Assembly (NCBI GenBank): GCA_945861175.1 | Contig: CAMATR010000166.1 | Coordinates: 1 to 5,271 of the forward strand | Reading direction: 5' to 3' | DNA from: Chitinophaga pinensis | GTDB lineage: Bacteria > Bacteroidota > Bacteroidia > Flavobacteriales_D > Crocinitomicaceae | Length of the DNA stretch: 5,271 bases | Shown here: positions 1 through 5,271 of the stretch, in pieces | How positions within the stretch are numbered: the first letter of the stretch is position 1 | Layout: every line of letters begins with the position of its first letter | Notes under the pieces: model-generated | What the model saw: only the letters and a program-made list of their open reading frames with translations | Databases searched by the model: none | What the model was told of the DNA's origin: nothing | Program-made: the position numbers and the translations under genes

Positions 1-279
1 ATAACGCGGATTTATTAATACCCCATAGGTTATATTGAAATCCTTCATTTGCTTCACCTGATTCTCAATTGGAGCCTCAATTGCCACTTTAAGGTTTGGG
101 TTTTCGGGATGTTTAAAAGGGAATCTTGGATCAAAATTCCAGGTCTCAATATGAGTATCAATAACCAGGCGCTTTTTCTTAAATTTCTCTGGCATTGAAG
201 CCAGTACTGAATCAATAGGATTAATCAAGCCCAACAAGGGCATTGCTGCCATACCTTTAATAATGTCTCTGCGTTTCAT
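1..279 (-). CDS. Amidohydrolase-2 family protein, second copy (5' part only, cut by the window edge)
   Basis: This is the N-terminal 93 codons of a Tat-exported TIM-barrel amidohydrolase; the gene runs off the left edge. The ATG is the complement of CAT at 277-279. The start MKRRDIIKGM followed by a hydrophobic stretch is a twin-arginine-type signal. The first barrel strand carries LVIDTHIETW, the place where amidohydrolases normally have H-x-H; here it is H43-x-E45. By hand alignment 88 of 93 residues match the complete copy at 1123-2076 (changes at residues 13, 22, 25, 44 and 51). About 34 of 279 bases differ, so most changes are silent, which suggests both copies have been kept as proteins. 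It lies 35 bases after the chimeric RraA-like gene and arose with it in a tandem duplication. Whether the rest of the gene is intact cannot be seen. Confidence 0.9.
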   Translation of the reverse strand, partial: MKRRDIIKGMAAMPLLGLINPIDSVLASMPEKFKKKRLVIDTHIETWNFDPRFPFKHPENPNLKVAIEAPIENQVKQMKDFNITYGVLINPRY

Positions 280-649
280 ATTACAATGCTTTTAAATTGT
301 TAAAAATTATTTTATCAGGTTGCCAGTGGCTGACCACCCGGAATCATTACTTTTTGTTTCGGAAGTTTTGTTGTGTTACGTCTGGCTGTAAATTTAGCCG
401 TCAGATATTCGCCCATTTGGATATCTCCGGAAATAATATCTCCATTCACTTTTCCTGAAAAGAGGTAGATTATGATTTTTCCAACAATTGGGATTGTACT
501 TCTGATCCTTAACTCATTTCCAGCTATGGTACCCACCATATTTTTTGTATCGTGATTTCCTTTATGAGTTCCCTGAATCCAGTTTCCATCCTGTTCGATC
601 ATAAATGAATGCTGGCTTGTACTCAAAGCATATTGAACTTCTATATCCC
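1..649. repeat. Direct repeat, copy B (tandem-duplicated operon segment, cut at the left edge)
   Basis: This stretch matches 1798-2445 in the same orientation. It spans the last 109 codons of the chimeric gene, the intergenic gap and the start of the second amidohydrolase. The offset is 1797 in the amidohydrolase part and 1796 in the fused-domain part because the gap is one base longer here. The amidohydrolase part is about 88% identical in bases by hand count; the gap is more diverged. The right end is sharp at 649, inside the chimeric gene. The left end lies outside the window. Confidence 0.88.
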
Positions 650-1064
650 CCTGGGTTAACATATTAATTGGCCAATGCAAATGTCTTCCGGCACGACCCT
701 CCTTCGCAGCACGGTCTACAATATTTTTTTTAACATCCGGACGGATCGGCATAAACTGAGCCGTTAAGGCCCGTCCTACTACTATAACTTTTTCATGAAA
801 TATTTTCCAGTTGCGCTCATACTGATACAGGTATACTTCGTTATTCACAATCTGCCATGCCTCCTCAATCCCTATTTCACAGGCACGCTTTATCAGCTCA
901 TCCGAAATCCGTGGGCGTCCGTCTTGAAAGTGCTCACCCTTCCATGAGGATGTCAGAAATATCAATTCTTCTTTAGGTATTGCCTGTGCAGATACGTTTG
1001 AGCTTGAACCTAAAAAACAAACTAAAACAACTAAAAGATAAAATTTATAATTTTTTGAAAACAT
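315..1064 (-). CDS. Chimeric secreted protein: truncated RraA-family N-terminus fused to the C-terminal domain of the neighbouring PLP enzyme
   Basis: This intact 249-residue reading frame has two origins. Residues 1-28 are a Sec signal peptide (lysines, hydrophobic core, end near SAQA). Residues about 30-140 resemble the N-terminal part of exported RraA-family proteins (old name: demethylmenaquinone methyltransferase-like; includes HMG/CHA-type aldolases), with WKGEHFQDGRPRISDEL, IEEAW, NWKIFH and VGRALTAQFMPIRPDV. After WPINMLTQGD the RraA pattern stops. Residues 141-249 are then 93/109 identical to residues 441-549 of the PLP enzyme at 2111-3760, including the tail KQKVMIPGGQPLAT. The missing RraA half normally holds the Gly-rich loop and the Arg-Asp pair for metal and substrate, so aldolase activity is unlikely. 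It starts 58 bases after the upstream amidohydrolase. It may be a relic of duplication, or a retained secreted binding protein. The fusion is seen directly; the RraA assignment rests on recalled family motifs. Confidence 0.87.
   Translation of the reverse strand: MFSKNYKFYLLVVLVCFLGSSSNVSAQAIPKEELIFLTSSWKGEHFQDGRPRISDELIKRACEIGIEEAWQIVNNEVYLYQYERNWKIFHEKVIVVGRALTAQFMPIRPDVKKNIVDRAAKEGRAGRHLHWPINMLTQGDIEVQYALSTSQHSFMIEQDGNWIQGTHKGNHDTKNMVGTIAGNELRIRSTIPIVGKIIIYLFSGKVNGDIISGDIQMGEYLTAKFTARRNTTKLPKQKVMIPGGQPLAT
640..655 (-). other. Fusion junction of the chimeric gene (RraA part to PLP-enzyme domain)
   Basis: On the minus strand the chimera reads GGG GAT ATA GAA and the PLP gene reads TGG GAT GTA GAA at 2435-2446. 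The shared bases GGGAT (645-649 and 2441-2445) mark the edge of homology. Beyond it the chimera continues with RraA-type MLTQG, while the PLP gene continues with LSGR. The reading frame is preserved across the joint. A five-base match fits joining by microhomology. Confidence 0.75.
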
Positions 1065-1122
1065 ATAATTAATATTGATAGTTGGAAAATATAAGAAAAA
1101 TTAGCCTTAAAACCGAGAGTAT
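1065..1122 (-). other. AT-rich intergenic gap, the longest in the window
   Basis: These 58 bases separate the complete amidohydrolase from the chimeric gene. No hairpin plus T-run and no Shine-Dalgarno is visible. The stretch TATATTTT resembles the Bacteroidota -7 element TAnnTTTG but lacks the final G and has no TTTG-type -33 element at the right distance. An internal promoter is therefore possible but unsupported. Confidence 0.3.
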
Positions 1123-2076
1123 TTATGCTTTTTTAGGAAATTTCCAAATTTCCAAAGCATTTTTACCCATAATTAAATCCAGATCCTTTTCGGTATAGAA
1201 ATCACAGTATTTGTACATAAACTCTAATTCTTTATCCATTGGGAGTTCCCACATTGGGAAAGGATATCCTGTTCCCCAAATAATTTGCTTTGCGCCAAAC
1301 TCTTCATAAATGGCCTTATAGAAAGGTAGTGTATCTTCATAAGGATACTTCTTTATTTCTGACATTCCATAAGGCTCTGAGTTGCTGATCCAGACATTTT
1401 TGAAATGACTGAGTTTAAACATCTTTTTAAATTCAGGCCAGCAATCAGCTGCTTTCAAATCCGGCATACCAGCATGATCCACCACTATCTTCACACCCGG
1501 GTAACGTTCTGCCATATCTTCAAGCATTGGCATTTGATGAGGCAGAATATAATAATTGAAACAAAGTCCTAGTTTTTCAGCCTCTTTCCATAATGGATAA
1601 TGCTCGCTTGAATTTAGCCACGATTCTTTAGGATGGTATTTCGGACTAAAACGCATACCCTGAAAACCATCCTCATTAACCCAATATCTTAAATTATCGA
1701 CAATTTTAGGGTCATGAGGATTCAGTAATCCATGAGCTACAAAATGATTGGGATAAGTTTTAACACAATGAGCCTTATAAGAATTATCCCAACCATAATA
1801 ACGTGGATTAATTAAAACTCCATAGGTAATATTGAAATCCTTCATTTGCTTCACCTGATTTTCAATAGGCGCCTCAATTGCCACTTTAAGGTTTGGGTTT
1901 TCGGGATGTTTGAACGGAAATCTTGCGTCAAAATTCCAGGTTTCAACATGGGTATCGATGACCAGTCGCTTTTTCTTAAACTTCTCTGGCATAGAAGCCA
2001 ATGCCGAATCTAAAGGGTTAATTAATCCCAATAAGGGCAAAGCTGCCATGCCTTTGATAATGTCTCTGCGTTTCAT
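1123..2076 (-). CDS. Tat-exported amidohydrolase-2 family (TIM-barrel) protein, complete copy
   Basis: This 317-residue protein belongs to the amidohydrolase-2 (PF04909-like) superfamily, whose members are hydrolases, lactonases or decarboxylases. Residues 1-29 form a twin-arginine-type signal (KRRDIIKGMAALPLLGL), implying export in folded form. Barrel landmarks are VIDTHVETW (residues 39-47), GFQGMRFSPKYH (137-148), H180 in ILPHQ, VVDHAGMPD (198-206), IIWGTGYPFP (265-274) and the closing GKNALEIW (304-311). Two canonical ligand sites differ: the second His of H-x-H is Glu45, and the usual Asp after strand 8 (GSDYP-like) is Gly270. As recalled, related planctomycete and Bacteroidota proteins share these features, so this looks like a subfamily trait rather than decay. 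It starts 34 bases after the PLP enzyme gene in an AT-rich gap without a Shine-Dalgarno. Its start is duplicated at 1-279. The substrate is unknown. Confidence 0.9.
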   Translation of the reverse strand: MKRRDIIKGMAALPLLGLINPLDSALASMPEKFKKKRLVIDTHVETWNFDARFPFKHPENPNLKVAIEAPIENQVKQMKDFNITYGVLINPRYYGWDNSYKAHCVKTYPNHFVAHGLLNPHDPKIVDNLRYWVNEDGFQGMRFSPKYHPKESWLNSSEHYPLWKEAEKLGLCFNYYILPHQMPMLEDMAERYPGVKIVVDHAGMPDLKAADCWPEFKKMFKLSHFKNVWISNSEPYGMSEIKKYPYEDTLPFYKAIYEEFGAKQIIWGTGYPFPMWELPMDKELEFMYKYCDFYTEKDLDLIMGKNALEIWKFPKKA

Positions 2077-2445
2077 ATCATAATGTTTATAAAACTAAAA
2101 AAAATAAATATCAGGTTGCCAAAGGCTGACCACCCGGAATCATTACTTTTTGTTTTGGAAGTTTAGTTGTATTACGCTTGGCTATGAATTTAGCGGTCAG
2201 ATATTCTCCCATATGAATATCTCCGGAAATAATATTTCCAGTGAGCTTTCCCGAGAACAGGTAAATAATAATGTTTCCAACAATAGGGATTGTACTTCTG
2301 ATCTTTACCTCATCCCCTTCTATTGTGCCCACCATATTTTTGGTGTCCAGATCGCCCTTGTGAGTCCCCTGAATCCAGTTTCCTTCCTGCTCAATCACAA
2401 ATGAATGCTGGCTTGTACTCAAAGCATACTGTACTTCTACATCCC
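1798..2445. repeat. Direct repeat, copy A (source segment: PLP-enzyme C-terminal domain plus amidohydrolase 5' part)
   Basis: This is the partner of 1-649. It covers codons 440-549 of the PLP enzyme, the 34-base gap and the first 93 codons of the complete amidohydrolase. Matching surely continues leftwards through the amidohydrolase, but the counterpart is outside the window. It is taken as the ancestral arrangement because here the shared C-terminal domain begins with its own first strand (SGRWDVEV). Confidence 0.85.
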
Positions 2446-3760
2446 AGCGCCCACTAAGATTGGCTGCAGGTACAGTCATTTCGGGTTTAAAGTTTCGCTT
2501 CTTGGATAATACCTCATAAAGTCGATCAGCAACTATTTTCTCTTCTCCAGGCTGCATGTGGCCCGGAGTAATTTGTATTGAAGTAGTTCCATCAGCTTCA
2601 TCCCGATTTCCTAATGCAATCCTTGGCTTATTCCTTCCTACCTCCTCAGCGATCTCATAGCCAGTAACTGGATACTTAGTAGGATCCCAGATAATATGAA
2701 GTACAGGATATTTATTATTCAGATTCACCGGTTCAATAATTTTTGTGCTCAAACCCTTGATACCTGATACTTTAGTCGAGATAAAATTCAACCAGCTCAG
2801 CCATCTTTTCCATTCCGCATCATGATCACGAACGAGCCAATCCTCAACTGCAGCCACCATCCCAACTATCTCATCCCGGTCAAGCTTATTATCACGGCCG
2901 GGACCATGGTGTGGTGCACTTGCCTGCCAGGCTGCCATTAAAATATTTTTATTTCCAAGCAACAAACCTGCCGACTGTGGTCCGCGAATAGTTTTGCCCC
3001 CACTATAAGCAACAATATCTGCCCCTCTTTTCAAATGAATTGGTGGGATTGTGAGGCTTTCTGCTGCGGCATCCATCAGAATTGGGACATTCTTGGGTTT
3101 AGCAATTGCTGCGATTACTTCCAGTGAAAGAGGCTGACCGGTATCCGAAGCCGCTCCGGGAGTTCCGGAGGTCAGATAGATCATTGCCGTTTTGGGATTA
3201 ATTGCCTTTTCAAGCTCATCAGCTGTTGAAACAGTTATAATTTTGACTCCAATATTCCTGACAGCATGATCATAATGCTGTCTTGAATATCTTGGTATGA
3301 TTACCTCAGTTTTCTCAAATCCGGTAAGATCGGGGATTCGGATGAGCCTTTCCGGACTTCCACCTGTAACACAAGCTGCTGTAATGTGTTTAACTCCGGC
3401 TGCACATCCCGACGAAACCATTCCCCATTCCGTTTTTGTAAGTTCTGAAAGTCGCTTGCCAGCCGCTTCTGCGAGTTCATCTAGCTGAACGAAATTATTA
3501 CTGGCTGCATCCAGTGCCGCTTTTACTTTCGGAAGTTTGATTGAACCTCCAATGATAGTATATGAACCCCTGCAATTTATGATTGGTTCAACCCCCATGG
3601 AGCGATAAATATTCTTCTCATCCAGAAATGAACTTAATGTTGTTTCTGATAAACTTTCAAAAGATCCCTGCAATTCACCTGATTCTGCTGCTTCAACAGA
3701 AAGAACATTCCCGATTACCGGAAGTAAAGCAAGGCCTTTGATCACACTTCTACGCTTCAT
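2111..3760 (-). CDS. Exported SelA-like PLP-dependent enzyme with C-terminal beta-rich domain
   Basis: This 549-residue protein is a fold-type I pyridoxal-phosphate enzyme of the SelA-like group (selenocysteine synthase / D-glucosaminate-6-phosphate ammonia-lyase relatives). The motif AYSGGKTIRGPQSAG contains the predicted Schiff-base lysine K256. LMDAAAE holds D230, expected to contact the cofactor's ring nitrogen. The early SSGCAAG (116-122) and the later GRDNKLDRDEIVGMVAA (288-304) are also typical. Residues 1-25 are a twin-arginine-type signal (KRRSVIKGLALLPVIG), consistent with folding around PLP before export. The catalytic core ends near 425. Residues about 434-534 form a separate Gly-rich, beta-strand domain (SGRWDVEV, EQEGNWIQGTHKG, FSGKLTGNIISGDIHMGEY), followed by a basic tail. 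That domain recurs in the chimeric gene at 315-1064. The gene starts one base after the stop of the upstream metallohydrolase, so the two are probably translationally coupled. It is not expected to make Sec-tRNA; an ammonia-lyase or related reaction is more likely. Confidence 0.9.
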   Translation of the reverse strand: MKRRSVIKGLALLPVIGNVLSVEAAESGELQGSFESLSETTLSSFLDEKNIYRSMGVEPIINCRGSYTIIGGSIKLPKVKAALDAASNNFVQLDELAEAAGKRLSELTKTEWGMVSSGCAAGVKHITAACVTGGSPERLIRIPDLTGFEKTEVIIPRYSRQHYDHAVRNIGVKIITVSTADELEKAINPKTAMIYLTSGTPGAASDTGQPLSLEVIAAIAKPKNVPILMDAAAESLTIPPIHLKRGADIVAYSGGKTIRGPQSAGLLLGNKNILMAAWQASAPHHGPGRDNKLDRDEIVGMVAAVEDWLVRDHDAEWKRWLSWLNFISTKVSGIKGLSTKIIEPVNLNNKYPVLHIIWDPTKYPVTGYEIAEEVGRNKPRIALGNRDEADGTTSIQITPGHMQPGEEKIVADRLYEVLSKKRNFKPEMTVPAANLSGRWDVEVQYALSTSQHSFVIEQEGNWIQGTHKGDLDTKNMVGTIEGDEVKIRSTIPIVGNIIIYLFSGKLTGNIISGDIHMGEYLTAKFIAKRNTTKLPKQKVMIPGGQPLAT

Positions 3761-3761
3761 T

Positions 3762-5066
3762 TTATTTATATGTATTTGCTGCTAGTCCGTTGAGATCCCA
3801 AACAATCCTTCCGGCGCGTACTGTAAGTTCTGCTTCAAGTTTACGATCCCCTTCGATCCTGTTTTGTCCGGAGTCTACAAAACCAAACTTGCCATTAATT
3901 ATACTCAGCACTGCAATATCTGCTACTGATCCTTCCGATAAATTTCCAAGATCTTCCCGCTTAATTGATTTCGCGGCATTCCAGCTTCCACGGGCTATTA
4001 CTTCGGGAATACTCATACCAATATTCATATATTTCGACATCACATTCAACATATTCCTCATACCTGAGTTCATACTTGTGCGATGCTCATCTGTTCCAAA
4101 AGAATTTGGCCAGAGCCCCTGATTATATGCAGGGATTGCCTGATTGAACCAGAATCCGGCTCCACCATGTCCAACATCAAAAAGTACACCTCTCTTCTGT
4201 GCTTCCAGAACAAAAGGCCTGACTTTCCCCTGTTCATCAACTACAGTCATGCGCTCAGTAACATTCTCAAATGAATGGGTAATAATATCACCTGGGCGCA
4301 TATGATCCAGTTGCTCCTGTAATGTATATTGAGGCATATGGCATTCCACGAAAAGCGGAACATTTGCAATTTGTGCAGCTTCGGAAGCACGCTCAAATGG
4401 AAGCCAGCTTTTGCCTTTATAATGACCAACCCTGGTCCCAACAATATAATCTTTGTATTTCTGGATGGTTTCGGCAGTTTTTTGAGCACTTACTGTACCC
4501 ATATCAGGTTCAAAACCAGAACCAGAGCTAAATCCGGTTTCAAAAATATTGATCCATGCGAGTACGCGGGTTATGGAAGGATCGACCATTTTCGCTTTAA
4601 AGTCAGGGAAGGTTCTCCATCCGGTGGTTCCCGCATCAACAACTGTGGTGATGCCCGAACGTAATGCAAAAGCATCAGGTAGCTGACTGGATTGTCCATC
4701 AGAAAAACCAGAATTACTGCCTGCAAAGACATGAGTATGAATATTGATCAGACCAGGGGCAACTATAAGTCCGCTTACATCAAGGACCTTCTTTGCAGCC
4801 GAAGCCGGGAGATCAGAAGCCACTCTGGATATTTTACCATCTTTAATGGCCACATCCATTTTGGCATCAATATTATTTTTTGCATCAATTAGCCTTCCAC
4901 CCTTGAGCAATAAATCATAGTCCTGAGCCTGAGATAAAAACGGGCTTAGCAAAATAAACAGCATCAGCGATGTTATTTGAAGAGACATCATCCACCGTTT
5001 CCTGATTTCAAAATAGGAATAGTTTTTGAACCTGTATCTTCCAGTTTGCAACAAATTATTTTCCAT
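3762..5066 (-). CDS. Secreted dihydroorotase-like metallohydrolase (amidohydrolase/deacetylase family, EF_0837-like)
   Basis: This 434-residue protein belongs to the cyclic-amidohydrolase superfamily. I chose the ATG at 5064-5066, 20 bases after the preceding stop. The ATG at 5129 would overlap the upstream gene by 43 bases, and the Met pair at 4986-4991 would lose the basic EIRKRW stretch before the signal's hydrophobic core. A Sec signal ends near LSQAQ. In this numbering, INIHTHVFAG gives H110 and H112, IITHSF H264, FDVGHGG H300 and FGTDEH D326. The site of the usual carboxylated lysine (family pattern IVG-x-K) reads IVGTR, with R212 encoded by AGG at 4431-4433. SIKREDLGNL and GKFGF near the C-terminus are family hallmarks. 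Related hydrolases sit beside SelA-like PLP enzymes in other bacteria, as here with a one-base gap. A paralogue lies directly upstream. The substrate is unknown; an acyl-amino or cyclic amide compound is plausible. Confidence 0.88.
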   Translation of the reverse strand: MENNLLQTGRYRFKNYSYFEIRKRWMMSLQITSLMLFILLSPFLSQAQDYDLLLKGGRLIDAKNNIDAKMDVAIKDGKISRVASDLPASAAKKVLDVSGLIVAPGLINIHTHVFAGSNSGFSDGQSSQLPDAFALRSGITTVVDAGTTGWRTFPDFKAKMVDPSITRVLAWINIFETGFSSGSGFEPDMGTVSAQKTAETIQKYKDYIVGTRVGHYKGKSWLPFERASEAAQIANVPLFVECHMPQYTLQEQLDHMRPGDIITHSFENVTERMTVVDEQGKVRPFVLEAQKRGVLFDVGHGGAGFWFNQAIPAYNQGLWPNSFGTDEHRTSMNSGMRNMLNVMSKYMNIGMSIPEVIARGSWNAAKSIKREDLGNLSEGSVADIAVLSIINGKFGFVDSGQNRIEGDRKLEAELTVRAGRIVWDLNGLAANTYK

Positions 5067-5086
5067 GATAATAAATTTCAGAAGTA

Positions 5087-5271
5087 TTAGTTTTTCCAGG
5101 GCTGTCCGCTGATTCCATTCAAATCCCACATTATTTTCCGGGCTCTTAAGGTCAGTTCAGCCTCCAGCTTTTTTGTGCCTTCAACGCTGACTTTGCGGAC
5201 ATCAGTAAAGCCAAACTTTCCTTCACGCAAATTAAAAACTGCAATATCTGCTTCAGCACCAATACTTAAAT
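5087..5271 (-). CDS. Dihydroorotase-like metallohydrolase, paralogue (C-terminal 60 residues only)
   Basis: This is the 3' end of a gene entering from the right edge. Reading the complement from 5269 in frame gives LSIGAEADIAVFNL, EGKFGF, KKLEAELTLRARKI and WDLNG, ending at TAA (complement of 5087-5089). By hand alignment 32 of 59 positions match the C-terminus of the complete metallohydrolase at 3762-5066, so the two are tandem paralogues from a much older duplication than the one at the left of the window. This stretch is the end of the composite beta-sandwich domain; no catalytic residues are visible. The gene runs 20 bases before the next start and should be co-transcribed with it. Confidence 0.88.
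   Translation of the reverse strand, partial: LSIGAEADIAVFNLREGKFGFTDVRKVSVEGTKKLEAELTLRARKIMWDLNGISGQPWKN

Noticed and set aside
282..300. Possible hairpin ACAAT...ATTGT between the chimeric gene and the second amidohydrolase
   Set aside because: The stem has only five AT-rich pairs with an eight-base loop, so it is too weak to call a terminator.
1065..1122. Internal promoter for the chimeric gene
   Set aside because: TATATTTT matches most of the Bacteroidota -7 consensus, but no -33 element stands at the proper spacing and such runs are expected by chance in AT-rich gaps.
1..2445. Transposon or insertion sequence as the cause of the repeat
   Set aside because: No transposase, terminal inverted repeats or target-site duplication are visible. 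The repeat consists of operon genes in direct orientation, which fits tandem duplication better.
4247..4489. Minus-strand 80-codon frame inside the metallohydrolase gene
   Set aside because: It overlaps the metallohydrolase in another frame and has no family resemblance; it is a shadow.
2150..4892. Plus-strand open frames (for example 2150-2404, 3297-3488, 3790-4122, 4329-4664, 4692-4892)
   Set aside because: They lie entirely antisense to well-supported genes, have low-complexity or Cys/Ser-rich translations, and show no recognisable domain.
5067..5129. Upstream extension of the metallohydrolase to the ATG at 5129
   Set aside because: It would overlap the 3' end of the preceding paralogue by 43 bases and add 21 residues ahead of an already long signal n-region. 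The ATG at 5066 sits cleanly 20 bases after that stop.
1..5271. CRISPR array, tRNA or rRNA genes
   Set aside because: The window is almost fully covered by protein-coding genes with short gaps, and no regularly spaced repeats or RNA-gene-like stretches were seen.

Overview
The window is AT-rich, every gene lies on the minus strand, and no Shine-Dalgarno sequences precede the starts. Together with the protein families present, this suggests a member of the Bacteroidota (Cytophaga/Flavobacteria-like). That placement is an inference from style and family resemblance, not from a marker gene. Gaps between genes are 1 to 58 bases and there is no convincing terminator, so this reads as the interior of one operon running from the right edge to the left edge.

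In transcription order the operon contains: (1) the last 60 codons of a dihydroorotase-like metallohydrolase; (2) a complete paralogue of it with a Sec signal peptide; (3) a SelA-like pyridoxal-phosphate enzyme with a Tat-type signal and an extra C-terminal beta-rich domain; (4) an amidohydrolase-2 family (TIM-barrel) protein, also with a Tat-type signal; (5) a chimeric secreted protein, whose first 140 residues are the N-terminal part of an RraA-family protein and whose last 109 residues copy the C-terminal domain of the PLP enzyme; (6) the first 93 codons of a second amidohydrolase-2 gene, 88/93 identical in protein to gene 4.

The key structural observation is a direct repeat. Bases 1-649 match bases 1798-2445 at an offset of 1796-1797, and the match stops exactly at the fusion point of the chimeric gene. 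The simplest explanation is a tandem duplication of about 1.8 kb in an ancestral PLP-enzyme / amidohydrolase / RraA operon, with one breakpoint inside the PLP gene and the other inside the RraA gene, joined at a 5-base match (GGGAT). This predicts an intact RraA gene just left of the window, after the rest of the second amidohydrolase.

Functionally this looks like an exported (periplasmic or surface) catabolic module that pairs a SelA-like PLP lyase with several amidohydrolases. The SelA-like plus metallohydrolase pairing is known from D-glucosaminate-type and EF_0837-type loci, but the substrate cannot be read from the sequence. Two of the hydrolases depart from the usual metal-ligand patterns.
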